64,000 nt of DNA, taken from the NCBI RefSeq assembly GCF_029223485.1, contig NZ_JARHTP010000022.1, positions 1 to 64,000 of the forward strand. The letters are read 5' to 3'. A model generated the notes under the pieces. It had not been told where the DNA came from, did no database searches, and saw nothing but the letters and a program-made list of their open reading frames with translations. This DNA comes from Streptomyces coacervatus. Lineage in GTDB: Bacteria; Actinomycetota; Actinomycetes; Streptomycetales; Streptomycetaceae. Of the stretch, positions 17,674 through 26,206 are shown one piece after another (position 1 is the first letter of the stretch; each line of letters begins with the position of its first letter). The position numbers and the translations under genes are program-made.

Positions 17674-18350
17674 GCGCCCCGCTGCTCGACGCCCGCAACC
17701 TGGTCGTCCGCTACGGCACGGTGACCGCCGTGGACCACGTGTCCTTCTCCCTCGCCCCCGGAGAGACCCTCGCCCTGAACGGCCCGTCCGGCTGCGGCAA
17801 GTCGTCCACCGCGCTGACGGTCCTCCAGCTGCGCCGCCCGGACGCGGGCGAAGTCCACTTCGAGGGCCGGGAGTTGACGACCCTCTCCGAACGCGAACTC
17901 CGCCCCCTTCGCCCGCGCATGCAGCCGGTCTTCCAGGACCCGTACGGCTCCCTCAGCCCCCGCCACCGCATCCGCGACGCGGTCGCGGAACCCCTGAAGG
18001 TCCAGGGCCGCTGGACCGCCACCGACGGCCCGGCCCGCGTCGCCGAACTCCTCGACCGGGTCGGCCTGGACCCGTCGTACGGAAACCGCCGCCCGCACGA
18101 ACTCTCCGGCGGAGAGTGCCAACGTGCGGGAATTGCCAGGGCGTTGGCCTCCGACCCGCGCCTGCTGGTCCTGGACGAACCGGTGTCCGCCCTGGACCCG
18201 TCCATCCGGGCCGGCGTCCTGAACCTGCTGGCCGACCTCCAGGACGAGCTCGGCCTCGGCTACCTGTTCATCTGCCACGACCGGGCGGTGGTACGGCACT
18301 TCGCGGACCGGGTGGTGGAGATGCGGGACGGGCGGGTCAGCCGTCCTTGA
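17670..18350 (+). CDS. ABC importer ATP-binding protein, OppF/NikE type
   Basis: The 226-residue ATPase has Walker A GPSGCGKS, the signature LSGGECQRAGIA and Walker B LLVLDEPVSALD. The context VFQDPYGSLSPRH after the first domain is characteristic of OppF/DppF. It lacks the C-terminal cysteine-rich extension found in the preceding ATPase, so it is short for the family but ends cleanly. Its GTG start overlaps the previous stop by four bases. Its last 14 bases overlap the end of the convergent TetR gene. Confidence 0.9.
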   Translation: MSAPLLDARNLVVRYGTVTAVDHVSFSLAPGETLALNGPSGCGKSSTALTVLQLRRPDAGEVHFEGRELTTLSERELRPLRPRMQPVFQDPYGSLSPRHRIRDAVAEPLKVQGRWTATDGPARVAELLDRVGLDPSYGNRRPHELSGGECQRAGIARALASDPRLLVLDEPVSALDPSIRAGVLNLLADLQDELGLGYLFICHDRAVVRHFADRVVEMRDGRVSRP

Positions 18351-18927
18351 CGCCCGCGATCACGCGGCGCAGCCCCTCCGTGAGCTGGGCCGCACCGGTC
18401 GCCGTTTCCGGGTCGAAGAGCCACTGGACCATGAGGCCGTTGAGGAGGGTCTGGTAGAAACGGCCCTCCGTGTCGACGGTCTCCTTGTCGAGCTGGTCCT
18501 CCGGGACGCCGTTGAACATCGGTACGATCCCCGAGCGGCCCTGCGCCTGCGCCTCGGCGAGCAGCTTGCGCACCTCCGGGAGCCGGTCGCCCTGGTGAAT
18601 GAGCTCGAAGCTCAGCATCCAGATCGCCCGCGTCTCGGGCAGCGAACCGATGATGCTCGCCCACACCTCCTGGAAGCGCTCCAGCGAACCAGGAGGCGCC
18701 GTCGCCTCACCGCCCGCACCCCACCCCGGGTCGAAGTCGTCGCCCACGCCCTCGATGAGCGAGACGTACGCCTGCACCAGCAGCGCGTCCTTCGACCCGT
18801 AGTGATAACCGATCGAGGCGAGGTTGGTCCCCGACTCCTTGACGATGTCCCGCGCGGTCGTACGCAGGAACCCCTTCTCCAGCAGGCAGCGCTTTGCGCC
18901 TTCGAGCAGATCCTCGCGGTGTCCCAT
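18337..18927 (-). CDS. TetR-family repressor
   Basis: The 196-residue protein carries an N-terminal TetR helix-turn-helix (residues about 10-55, context RTTARDIVKESGTNLASIGYHYGSKDALL split across two helices). A ligand-binding helical domain follows. TACGGT lies six bases before the ATG on this strand, so the message may be leaderless. It is divergent from the MFS pump gene at 19025. The 97-base space between starts holds the four-copy repeat described separately, so autorepression and repression of the pump are likely. The inducing ligand is unknown. Confidence 0.9.
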   Translation of the reverse strand: MGHREDLLEGAKRCLLEKGFLRTTARDIVKESGTNLASIGYHYGSKDALLVQAYVSLIEGVGDDFDPGWGAGGEATAPPGSLERFQEVWASIIGSLPETRAIWMLSFELIHQGDRLPEVRKLLAEAQAQGRSGIVPMFNGVPEDQLDKETVDTEGRFYQTLLNGLMVQWLFDPETATGAAQLTEGLRRVIAGVKDG

Positions 18928-18951
18928 GCCACCACCGTACCCCCGGATCCA

Positions 18952-19003
18952 TACAACCGTCCCATACGAGCGTCCTATACAAGCGTCCTAGACAAACGTT
19001 TAA
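18952..19003. promoter_or_regulatory. Four tandem 13-bp repeats between tetR-type and MFS genes, candidate operators
   Basis: Four abutting 13-base units are TACAACCGTCCCA, TACGAGCGTCCTA, TACAAGCGTCCTA and GACAAACGTTTAA. The last contains the perfect 8-bp palindrome AAACGTTT. The pump promoter overlaps it: -35 TAGACA (18989-18994), a 17-base spacer, and -10 TACATT (19012-19017), with the ATG only seven bases further. A repressor bound to the array would block the pump promoter and probably its own. Confidence 0.7.
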
Positions 19004-19024
19004 GACGCGCGTACATTCCTCCGC

Positions 19025-20548
19025 ATGACGAACTCGACGAGCACCACCACAACCCCGACCGGCGGCGCTCTCGCCGGCCGCCGCGAATGGACCGCACTGG
19101 GCGTGCTGATGCTCCCGCTGCTGCTGGTCTCGATGGACGTCTCGGTCCTCTACTTCGCGATCCCGGCCATCAGCGCGGACCTTCAGCCGAGCGGCACACA
19201 GCAGCTGTGGATCTTCGACATCTACGCCTTCGTCCTGGCCGGCCTGCTCATGACGATGGGCTCGCTGGGCGATCGCATAGGCCGCCGCAAGCTGCTCCTG
19301 ATCGGCGCTGCGGCCTTCGGCGTCGCGTCACTCACCGCGGCCTACGCGAACAGCGCCGAAACGCTGATCGCGGCCCGCGCGGTCCTCGGCATCGGCGGCG
19401 CGACCCTGATGCCCTCGACGATGGCGCTGATCCGCACGATGTTCACCGACCCGGGCCAGCGCGCGAAGGCGATCGGCATGTGGTCCGGCGTGATGACGGC
19501 CGGCATCGCGCTCGGCTCGGTGATGAGCGGTGTCCTCGTCCAGTACTTCTGGTGGGGCTCGGTGTTCCTGGTCAACCTGCCCGCGATGGCTCTACTGCTG
19601 GTCCTCGGCCCGTTCCTGCTGCCCGAGTCGCGCGACCCGGCCCCCGGCCGCTTCGACTGGCCGAGCGTCCCGCTCTCGATGGCTGCGGTGCTCCCGGTCG
19701 TCTACGGCCTGAAGGAGATCCCGTCCGAGGGCTGGCACGCGCAGTACGTCGTCTCGATCACCGTCGGCCTGCTCTTCGCGGCCCTCTTCGTCCACCGTCA
19801 GCGCACGGCCACGAACCCGATGATCTCCCCGGCCCTGTTCCGCGGCGCCGGCTTCGCCCCGTCGGTCGTCCTCAACCTGATCGCTTCCTTCGCCATGCTG
19901 GGCTCGGCGTTCTTCACCACGCAGTACCTGCAGTCGGTGCTCGACAAGAGCGCGATGGAAGCGGCCCTGTGGGCGCTGCTCCCCTCGGTGCCGATCGGCA
20001 TGGCGGCCCCGATGGCGACCGTGCTGGTCCAGAGGGGCGTGAACCGCGCCTACGTCGTCACCGCGGGCTTCGCGATCGGCGCGGCCGGCTACGCGCTACT
20101 GGCCCTGGCCGACACCGACTCCCTCTGGCTGGTCCTGACCGCGTGCGGCGTCCTCGCCTCCGGCATCGTCATGGTCATCTCCCAGATCACCGACCTCGCG
20201 ATGAGCAGCGCCCCCGTGGAACGGGCGGGCTCGGCGTCCTCCCTGATGGAGACCGGTGCGGAGTTCGGCGGCGCGCTGGGCATGGCGGTCCTCGGCTCGA
20301 TCGGTACGGCGCTCTACCGCCACGAGATCCCGGCATCGGCCCCGGACGCGGCGCACGAAACGCTCGGCGGCGCGCTCGCGGTCGCCGCTCAACTCCCGGG
20401 GCGCACGGGAGACGCCCTGGCGACGACGGCACGGGAGGCGTTCACGAGCGGGATGCAGGGCGCGGCGATAGCCGGGGCGGTACTGCTGGCAGGGGCGGCG
20501 GTGCTGGCGGCAAGGGCACTGCGGGGGATCCACGTCGCCGACAAGTAG
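19025..20548 (+). CDS. MFS multidrug efflux transporter, 14-helix DHA2 (EmrB/QacA) type
   Basis: The 507-residue integral membrane protein has about 14 hydrophobic segments. The motif-A loop (GSLGDRIGRRKLLLIG) follows helix 2, and an IWIFD-like start is seen in the segment QLWIFDIYAFVLAGLL. The family exports cationic or hydrophobic drugs by proton antiport. The start is the ATG at 19025, seven bases after a -10-like TACATT. Regulation by the divergent TetR protein is strongly suggested by the repeats between them. A 19-bp hairpin follows the stop. Confidence 0.93.
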   Translation: MTNSTSTTTTPTGGALAGRREWTALGVLMLPLLLVSMDVSVLYFAIPAISADLQPSGTQQLWIFDIYAFVLAGLLMTMGSLGDRIGRRKLLLIGAAAFGVASLTAAYANSAETLIAARAVLGIGGATLMPSTMALIRTMFTDPGQRAKAIGMWSGVMTAGIALGSVMSGVLVQYFWWGSVFLVNLPAMALLLVLGPFLLPESRDPAPGRFDWPSVPLSMAAVLPVVYGLKEIPSEGWHAQYVVSITVGLLFAALFVHRQRTATNPMISPALFRGAGFAPSVVLNLIASFAMLGSAFFTTQYLQSVLDKSAMEAALWALLPSVPIGMAAPMATVLVQRGVNRAYVVTAGFAIGAAGYALLALADTDSLWLVLTACGVLASGIVMVISQITDLAMSSAPVERAGSASSLMETGAEFGGALGMAVLGSIGTALYRHEIPASAPDAAHETLGGALAVAAQLPGRTGDALATTAREAFTSGMQGAAIAGAVLLAGAAVLAARALRGIHVADK

Positions 20549-20553
20549 AGAAA

Positions 20554-20601
20554 AGAAGAGGGTGGCTGAACCGACTCACGTGGGTTCAGCCACCCTCTTC
20601 T
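20554..20601. terminator. Strong bidirectional terminator hairpin
   Basis: AGAAGAGGGTGGCTGAACC (20554-20572) and its exact complement (20583-20601) form a 19-bp perfect stem around a 10-base loop. It lies between the stop of the MFS pump (plus) and the stop of serA (minus) and can end transcription from both sides. A-rich sequence (AGAAAAG) flanks the left arm, giving a U-rich tail for serA. Confidence 0.92.
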
Positions 20602-20611
20602 ATGTGATCTG

Positions 20612-22201
20612 TCAGACGAGGTTCACGGAACGGGCGAACGTCGCCCCGATCTCCGCCTCGACCTCGGTCAGCACCCCGACGGGCACCGTGTCGTCCACCG
20701 TCAGCACCGCAAGCGCCTCGCCACCCGCAACGGCCCGCGAAACCTGCATACCGGCGATGTTGATCCCCGCCTCACCGAAGATCCGACCGACCGTACCGAC
20801 AACACCGGGCCGGTCCTCGTACCGCAGCACCACCATGTGATCGGCGAGCGCGAGGTCGACGTCGTACTCACCGACGGCCACGATCTTCTGCAGGTGCTTC
20901 GGCCCGGCCAGCGTGCCGGAGACCGACACCTCCTCGCCTCCCGAGAGCGTGCCGCGCACGGTGACGACATTGCGGTGGTCGGCCGACTCCGAGCTGGTGG
21001 TCAGCCGCACCTCGACGCCGCGCTCCTGCGCGAACAGCGGGGCGTTGACGTACGACACCGTCTCGTCGACGACGTCCTCGAAGACACCCTTGAGGGCGCT
21101 GAGTTCCAGCACCTTCACGTCGTGCTGGGTGATCTCGCCGTACACCTCGACGTCGAGGCGGACCGCGACCTCGCCCGCGAGTGCGGTGAAGATCCGGCCG
21201 AGACGCTCGGCAAGCGGCAGGCCGGGCTTGACGTCCTCGGCGATGACACCGCCCTGGACGTTCACCGCGTCGGGCACGAGCTCACCGGCGAGGGCGAGCC
21301 GCACCGAGCGGGCGACGGCGATACCGGCCTTCTCCTGCGCCTCGTCGGTGGAGGCGCCGAGGTGCGGGGTGGCGACGACCTGGTCGAACTCGAACAGCGG
21401 GGAGTCGGTGCACGGCTCCTTCGCGTACACGTCCAGACCGGCGCCCGCGACGCGGCCCTCCTTCAGCGCCGAGTACAGCGCCTCCTCGTCGACGATGCCG
21501 CCGCGCGCGGCGTTGACGATGCGCACGCTCGGCTTGACCTTGCGCAGCGCCTCGTCGCCGATGAGGCCGACGGTCTCGGGGGTCTTGGGCAGGTGGACGG
21601 TGATGAAGTCGGAGACCTCGAGCAGCTCGTCGAGGGACAGCACCTTGACGCCCATCTGCGCGGCGCGGGCGGGCTGGATGTAGGGGTCGTAGGCGACGAC
21701 CTTCATGCCGAACCCGGACATGCGCTGAGCGACCAGCGCACCGATCCGCCCGAGACCGACGACACCGAGGGTCTTCTCGGCGAGCTCGACGCCCGTGTAC
21801 TTGCTGCGCTTCCACTCGCCGTTCTTCAGCGCGGCGTTGGCCTGCGGAATGTGACGGGCGGTGGCGACGAGGAGACCGCAGGCCAGCTCGGCGGCGGTCA
21901 CGATGTTCGAGGTGGGGGCGTTGACGACCATCACGCCGGCCTTGGTGGCGGCGGAGACGTCCACGTTGTCCAGGCCGACGCCGGCTCGTGCGACGACCTT
22001 CAGCTTGTTCGCGGCGGCGATGGCCTCGGCGTCGACCTTGGTGGCCGAGCGGATCAGGATGGCGTCGACGTCGGCGATGGCCGGGAGCAGTTCGGCTCGG
22101 TCCGCTCCGTTGCAGTGCCGGATCTCGAAGTCCGGGCCAAGCGCGTCCACGGTCGCGGGCGACAGCTCTTCAGCGATGAGTACGACGGGTTTCGAGCTCA
22201 C
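20612..22201 (-). CDS. serA: D-3-phosphoglycerate dehydrogenase
   Basis: The enzyme oxidises 3-phosphoglycerate to 3-phosphohydroxypyruvate with NAD, the first step of serine synthesis. The 529-residue length matches the long actinobacterial type I form. It has a substrate/NAD-binding core (context GVVGLGRIGALVAQRM), an intervening regulatory domain and a C-terminal ACT domain beginning near DHMVVLRYEDRPGVVG. The ACT and intervening domains mediate serine feedback in mycobacterial homologues. I chose the GTG at 22201, with GAGGAC before it; an ATG 12 bases upstream is also open. It follows ilvC on the same strand after a hairpin and a 253-base gap. Confidence 0.96.
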   Translation of the reverse strand: MSSKPVVLIAEELSPATVDALGPDFEIRHCNGADRAELLPAIADVDAILIRSATKVDAEAIAAANKLKVVARAGVGLDNVDVSAATKAGVMVVNAPTSNIVTAAELACGLLVATARHIPQANAALKNGEWKRSKYTGVELAEKTLGVVGLGRIGALVAQRMSGFGMKVVAYDPYIQPARAAQMGVKVLSLDELLEVSDFITVHLPKTPETVGLIGDEALRKVKPSVRIVNAARGGIVDEEALYSALKEGRVAGAGLDVYAKEPCTDSPLFEFDQVVATPHLGASTDEAQEKAGIAVARSVRLALAGELVPDAVNVQGGVIAEDVKPGLPLAERLGRIFTALAGEVAVRLDVEVYGEITQHDVKVLELSALKGVFEDVVDETVSYVNAPLFAQERGVEVRLTTSSESADHRNVVTVRGTLSGGEEVSVSGTLAGPKHLQKIVAVGEYDVDLALADHMVVLRYEDRPGVVGTVGRIFGEAGINIAGMQVSRAVAGGEALAVLTVDDTVPVGVLTEVEAEIGATFARSVNLV

Positions 22202-22407
22202 GTGAGTCCTCACAAGTCCAATGCGGACGGCCGTCCCGACGGCCGCAGGCGGTGGAGGTTTGCTAGCCGCGTTGGAGACGCACGACGCTGTGGGCCTGAC
22301 GCGTATGTAGTACGGCAGTGTAGTGGCGCGGCGACGATCGTCTTACGCCTCTGCGGAAGGATCACCCGGACGTGCAACTCCACTTTGTATGGGGTCCGGG
22401 GCAAAGC

Positions 22408-22445
22408 CCCGTGGCGGCACCCCCGGCTGGGAGCACCGCCACGGG
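22408..22445. terminator. Terminator hairpin after ilvC
   Basis: CCCGTGGCGG (22408-22417) and CCGCCACGGG (22436-22445) form a 10-bp stem with an 18-base loop, ten bases beyond the ilvC stop on the minus strand. It ends the ilvBNC transcript before serA. Confidence 0.75.
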
Positions 22446-22454
22446 ACACGGAGG

Positions 22455-23453
22455 TCACGCCTCCTCGTCGACCCAGCTCATCAGCTTGCGCAGCTGCTTG
22501 CCCGTGGTCTCCAGCAGGTGCTCGGAGTCCTGCTGCTTGTACTCGTTGTACTTCTTCAGACCACCGTGGTACTCGGCCATCCACTCACGGGCGAAGGTGC
22601 CGTCCTGGATCTCGGCGAGGACCTTCTTCATCTCGGCCTTGGTGGCGTCGGTGATGATCCGCGGGCCGGTGACGTAGTCGCCCCACTCGGCGGTCTCGGA
22701 GATCGACCAGCGCATCTTCTCCAGGCCGCCCTCGTACATGAGGTCCACGATCAGCTTCAGCTCGTGCAGGCACTCGAAGTACGCGATCTCCGGCTGGTAG
22801 CCGGCCTCGGTCAGCGTCTCGAAACCGGCCTTGACCAGCGCGGCCGTACCACCGCAGAGAACGGCCTGCTCACCGAACAGGTCGGTCTCGGTCTCCTCGG
22901 TGAAGGTCGTCTTGATGACTCCGGCGCGGGTGCCGCCGATGCCCTTGGCGTACGACAGCGCGAGCGCGAAGGCGTTGCCCGTCGCGTCCTGCTCGACGGC
23001 CGCGATACACGGAACGCCGCGGCCCTCCTCGTACTGACGACGGACGAGGTGGCCCGGGCCCTTCGGGGCGACCATGCACACGTCGACATTGGCCGGGGGC
23101 TTGATGAAGTCGAAGCGGATGTTCAGGCCGTGGCCGAAGAACAGCGCGTCGCCGTCCTTGAGGTTGTCCTTGATGGACTCCTCGTAGACCTGGGCCTGGA
23201 TCGGGTCCGGCACCAGGATCATGATGACGTCGGCCTCGGCGGCGGCCTCGGACGGCGTCACCACGCGCAGGCCCTGCTCCTCGGCCTTCGCCTTGGACTT
23301 GGAGCCCTCGTGCAGACCGACACGGACGTCGACACCCGAGTCACGGAGCGACAGCGCGTGGGCGTGGCCCTGGCTGCCGTAACCGATGACCGCGACCTTG
23401 CGGCCCTGGATGATGGACAGGTCGGCGTCGGCGTCGTAGAACAGCTCGGCCAC
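22455..23453 (-). CDS. ilvC: Ketol-acid reductoisomerase, class I
   Basis: The enzyme isomerises and reduces acetolactate or acetohydroxybutyrate, using NADPH and magnesium, to the dihydroxy acids of valine and isoleucine synthesis. The 332-residue length is that of class I. The Rossmann context VIGYGSQGHAHA and magnesium-binding contexts DLFGEQAVLCGG and YFECLHELKLIVDLMYEGG are intact. I set the start at the GTG at 23453, preceded by AAGGAGAG; the frame is open for 37 more codons upstream but without family character. It follows ilvN with a 118-base gap. Confidence 0.96.
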   Translation of the reverse strand: MAELFYDADADLSIIQGRKVAVIGYGSQGHAHALSLRDSGVDVRVGLHEGSKSKAKAEEQGLRVVTPSEAAAEADVIMILVPDPIQAQVYEESIKDNLKDGDALFFGHGLNIRFDFIKPPANVDVCMVAPKGPGHLVRRQYEEGRGVPCIAAVEQDATGNAFALALSYAKGIGGTRAGVIKTTFTEETETDLFGEQAVLCGGTAALVKAGFETLTEAGYQPEIAYFECLHELKLIVDLMYEGGLEKMRWSISETAEWGDYVTGPRIITDATKAEMKKVLAEIQDGTFAREWMAEYHGGLKKYNEYKQQDSEHLLETTGKQLRKLMSWVDEEA

Positions 23454-23571
23454 TTTGGGTTCTCTCCTTGAGTGCAGGTGTTGCGTCCCACCGTATGACG
23501 GGGGGCGGAATCGAAGTTTCGCGGTCTCGGAATACGGGCGGCCGGTGTCACCCGGCCGCCCCAATCCGTCG

Positions 23572-24096
23572 TTACGCCGACCGGTCGAGGGCGCGCAGCG
23601 ACCGGTCCGTGATGGAGCGGGCGCCGCGGCCGATGGCGATCGTGCCGGACTGGACGAGCTCCTTGATGCCGTACGGCTCCAGCATCTTGAGCATGGCGGA
23701 CAGCTTCTCGCTGCTGCCGGTGGCCTCGATGGTGACGGCCTCCGGGGAGACGTCGACCGTCTTGGCGCGGAACAGCTGGACGATCTCGACGATCTGGGAG
23801 CGCGTCTCGTTGTCGGCGCGCACCTTCACCAGGACGAGTTCGCGCTGAACGGCCTGGGAGGGCTCCAGCTCGACGATCTTCAGCACGTTGACGAGCTTGT
23901 TGAGCTGCTTGGTCACCTGCTCCAGCGGCAGGTCCTCGACTCCCACCACGATGGTGATGCGGGAGATGTCGGGGTGCTCGGTGACGCCGACCGCGAGCGA
24001 GTCGATGTTGAAGCCGCGGCGGGAGAAGAGGGCGGCGATCCGGGCCAGGATGCCCGGGGTGTTCTCCACCAGGACGGAGAGCGTGTGCTTGGACAT
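23572..24096 (-). CDS. ilvN: Acetolactate synthase small regulatory subunit
   Basis: The 174-residue subunit activates IlvB and makes it sensitive to valine. The N-terminal ACT domain begins HTLSVLVENTPGILARIAAL and includes the RRGFNIDSLAVG context. A second ACT-like domain fills the C-terminal half. The ATG at 24096 lies 22 bases after the ilvB stop, so the two subunits are made together. Control comes from the attenuator upstream of ilvB. Confidence 0.96.
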   Translation of the reverse strand: MSKHTLSVLVENTPGILARIAALFSRRGFNIDSLAVGVTEHPDISRITIVVGVEDLPLEQVTKQLNKLVNVLKIVELEPSQAVQRELVLVKVRADNETRSQIVEIVQLFRAKTVDVSPEAVTIEATGSSEKLSAMLKMLEPYGIKELVQSGTIAIGRGARSITDRSLRALDRSA

Positions 24097-24118
24097 GGTC
24101 TGTTTACGTCTCTCTGGC

Positions 24119-25990
24119 TCAGTCGTCTTCGTTGTCGCCGAAGTCGGGGCGGACGTCCCGGGCGGCCATGATCGTGTCGTTCGAGGTGCCGGCGGCGACC
24201 ATCGGCCACACCATCGCGTCCTCATGGACGATGAAGTCGATGACGACGGGGCGGTCGTTGATGGAGTTCGCCTCTTCGATGACCTTGTCGAGGTCCTCGG
24301 GGGACTCGCAGCGGATCGCGTAGCAGCCCATCGCCTCCGACAGCTTCACGAAGTCGGGGACGCGGGTGCCGGCGCTGGGCCCCGCGGCGGAGCCGCTATG
24401 GGATGCAGCGCCGTCGGCCTCGGGGCCGCTGTGCAGCACGGTGTTGGAGTAGCGCTGGTTGTAGAAGAGGGTCTGCCACTGGCGGACCATCCCGAGGGCG
24501 CCGTTGTTGATGATGGCGACCTTGATCGGGATGTTGTTCAGGGCGCAGGTGGTGAGCTCCTGATTGGTCATCTGGAAGCAGCCGTCGCCGTCGACCGCCC
24601 AGACCGTCTGGTCCGGGGCGCCGGCCTTGGCGCCCATCGCGGCGGGGACCGCGTAGCCCATCGTTCCGGCGCCGCCGGAGTTCAGCCAGGTCGCGGGCTT
24701 CTCGTACTGGATGAACTGGGCGGCCCACATCTGGTGCTGGCCCACGCCCGCCGCGAAGATCGTGCCTTCCGGGGCGAGTTGCCCGATCCGCTGGATCACC
24801 TGCTGCGGGGACAGCGAGCCGTCCGCGGGCTGGTCGTAGCCCAGCGGGTAGGTGTCGCGCCAGCGGGACAGATCCTTCCACCAGGCGCTGTAGTCCCCCT
24901 GGTGCCCCTCGCTGTGCTCCTTCTGGACGGCCTGGATCAGGTCGGCGAGGACCTCGCGCGCGTCCCCGACGATCGGCACGTCCGCGGCACGGTTCTTGCC
25001 GATCTCGGCCGGGTCGATGTCGGCGTGGACGATCTTGGCGTACGGAGCGAAGCTGTCCAGCTTGCCGGTGACGCGGTCGTCGAAGCGGGCTCCGAGGGCG
25101 ACGATCAGGTCGGCCTTCTGCAGCGCGGTGACGGCGGTGACCGCACCGTGCATGCCCGGCATTCCCACGTGCAGCGGGTGGCTGTCGGGGAATGCGCCGA
25201 GCGCCATCAGGGTGGTGGTGACGGGCGCTCCGGTGAGCTCGGCGAGAACCTTGAGCTCGGCGGTGGCGTGTGCCTTGATGACACCGCCGCCGACGTAGAG
25301 GACGGGCCGCTTGGCGGAGGTGATCAGCTTGGCGGCCTCGCGGATCTGCTTGGCGTGCGGCTTGGTCACCGGGCGGTAGCCGGGCAGGTCCATGACCGGC
25401 GGCCAGGAGAAGGTCGTCTGCGCCTGCAGCGCGTCCTTCGCGATGTCGACCAGGACCGGGCCGGGACGGCCGGTGGAGGCGATGTGGAAGGCCTGCGCGA
25501 TCACCCGCGGGATGTCCTCGGCCTTGGTGACCAGGAAGTTGTGCTTGGTGATCGGCATGGTGATGCCGACGATGTCCGCCTCCTGGAAGGCGTCCGTACC
25601 GATCGCCTTGGACGCGACCTGGCCGGTGATCGCCACGAGCGGCACCGAGTCCATGTGCGCGTCGGCGATCGGCGTCACCAGGTTGGTGGCACCCGGGCCG
25701 GAGGTCGCCATGCAGACACCGACCTTGCCGGTGGCCTGCGCGTAACCCGTCGCCGCGTGTCCGGCGCCCTGCTCGTGGCGGACCAGGACGTGACGCACCC
25801 GGGTGGAGTCCATCATCGGGTCGTACGCGGGAAGGATCGCACCGCCGGGAATGCCGAATACCGTGTCGGCCCCGACCTCCTCGAGAGAGCGGATGAGGGA
25901 CTTCGCGCCCGTGACGTGCTCGGGGGCGGACTGCTGTCCTCCGGATCGGGGCCGCGGCTGCGGATGGGCCCCGGTGGCCTGCTCGGTCAT
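24119..25990 (-). CDS. ilvB: Acetolactate synthase large catalytic subunit
   Basis: This thiamine-diphosphate enzyme condenses two pyruvates, or pyruvate with 2-oxobutyrate, as the first common step of valine and isoleucine synthesis. The protein has 623 residues. The context VFGIPGGAILPAYD holds the region of the catalytic glutamate partner, HEQGAGHAATGYA contains that glutamate, and the diphosphate-binding motif is GDGCFQMTNQEL. The ATG at 25990 matches the family start after a short variable N-terminus. A leader peptide and terminator lie 60-210 bases upstream. Confidence 0.97.
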   Translation of the reverse strand: MTEQATGAHPQPRPRSGGQQSAPEHVTGAKSLIRSLEEVGADTVFGIPGGAILPAYDPMMDSTRVRHVLVRHEQGAGHAATGYAQATGKVGVCMATSGPGATNLVTPIADAHMDSVPLVAITGQVASKAIGTDAFQEADIVGITMPITKHNFLVTKAEDIPRVIAQAFHIASTGRPGPVLVDIAKDALQAQTTFSWPPVMDLPGYRPVTKPHAKQIREAAKLITSAKRPVLYVGGGVIKAHATAELKVLAELTGAPVTTTLMALGAFPDSHPLHVGMPGMHGAVTAVTALQKADLIVALGARFDDRVTGKLDSFAPYAKIVHADIDPAEIGKNRAADVPIVGDAREVLADLIQAVQKEHSEGHQGDYSAWWKDLSRWRDTYPLGYDQPADGSLSPQQVIQRIGQLAPEGTIFAAGVGQHQMWAAQFIQYEKPATWLNSGGAGTMGYAVPAAMGAKAGAPDQTVWAVDGDGCFQMTNQELTTCALNNIPIKVAIINNGALGMVRQWQTLFYNQRYSNTVLHSGPEADGAASHSGSAAGPSAGTRVPDFVKLSEAMGCYAIRCESPEDLDKVIEEANSINDRPVVIDFIVHEDAMVWPMVAAGTSNDTIMAARDVRPDFGDNEDD

Positions 25991-26070
25991 CGTCAGTCTC
26001 TTCTCGATGCTGAGGGTTTTTGCGAGGTTTGTACGGTGTTCAAGCGCTGCACGAATGGTGCCTGTGCAAC

Positions 26071-26104
26071 AAAAAACCCCTCGTGCCATAAGGCAAGCGA
26101 GGGG
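26071..26104 (-). terminator. Attenuator terminator in the ilvB leader
   Basis: On the minus strand, CCCCTCG (26104-26098) pairs with CGAGGGG (26083-26077) as a 7-bp outer stem. An inner TGCC/GGCA stem (26092-26095 with 26084-26087) extends it. Six T residues (26076-26071) follow at once. This is a canonical intrinsic terminator placed between a leader peptide and ilvB, the layout of transcription attenuation. Confidence 0.92.
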
Positions 26105-26157
26105 AGCGCGCCGGGTGTGGTCGCTGGGAGTTCCGGGTCCGTCCGGACATCACCAGC

Positions 26158-26199
26158 TCAGCCGACGCGCTTTCCAAGTACGAGAATTCGGGTGCGCAT
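26158..26199 (-). CDS. ilvB leader peptide, 13 residues
   Basis: The frame encodes MRTRILVLGKRVG. The run Ile-Leu-Val-Leu uses ATT, CTC, GTA and CTT, of which ATT, GTA and CTT are rare in this genome. Slow decoding when charged branched-chain tRNAs are scarce would stall the ribosome and favour read-through of the terminator at 26071-26104. The start lies seven bases after a -10-like element, so translation probably begins on a leaderless message. Attenuation of ilvBNC by such peptides is established in Corynebacterium; here it is inferred from the sequence. Confidence 0.9.
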   Translation of the reverse strand: MRTRILVLGKRVG

Positions 26200-26206
26200 G
26201 GCACTG

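Noticed and set aside
22202..22454. A leader peptide or riboswitch before serA
   Set aside because: I looked for a serine-rich leader and for a terminator close to the start on the minus strand. Only the hairpin at 22408-22445 behind ilvC is convincing.
24390..24420. A short Gly/Ala/Ser-rich insertion in IlvB, thought at first to be a frameshift
   Set aside because: The frame continues without break into conserved C-terminal sequence (VPDFVKLSEAMGC), so it is a variable loop and not an error.
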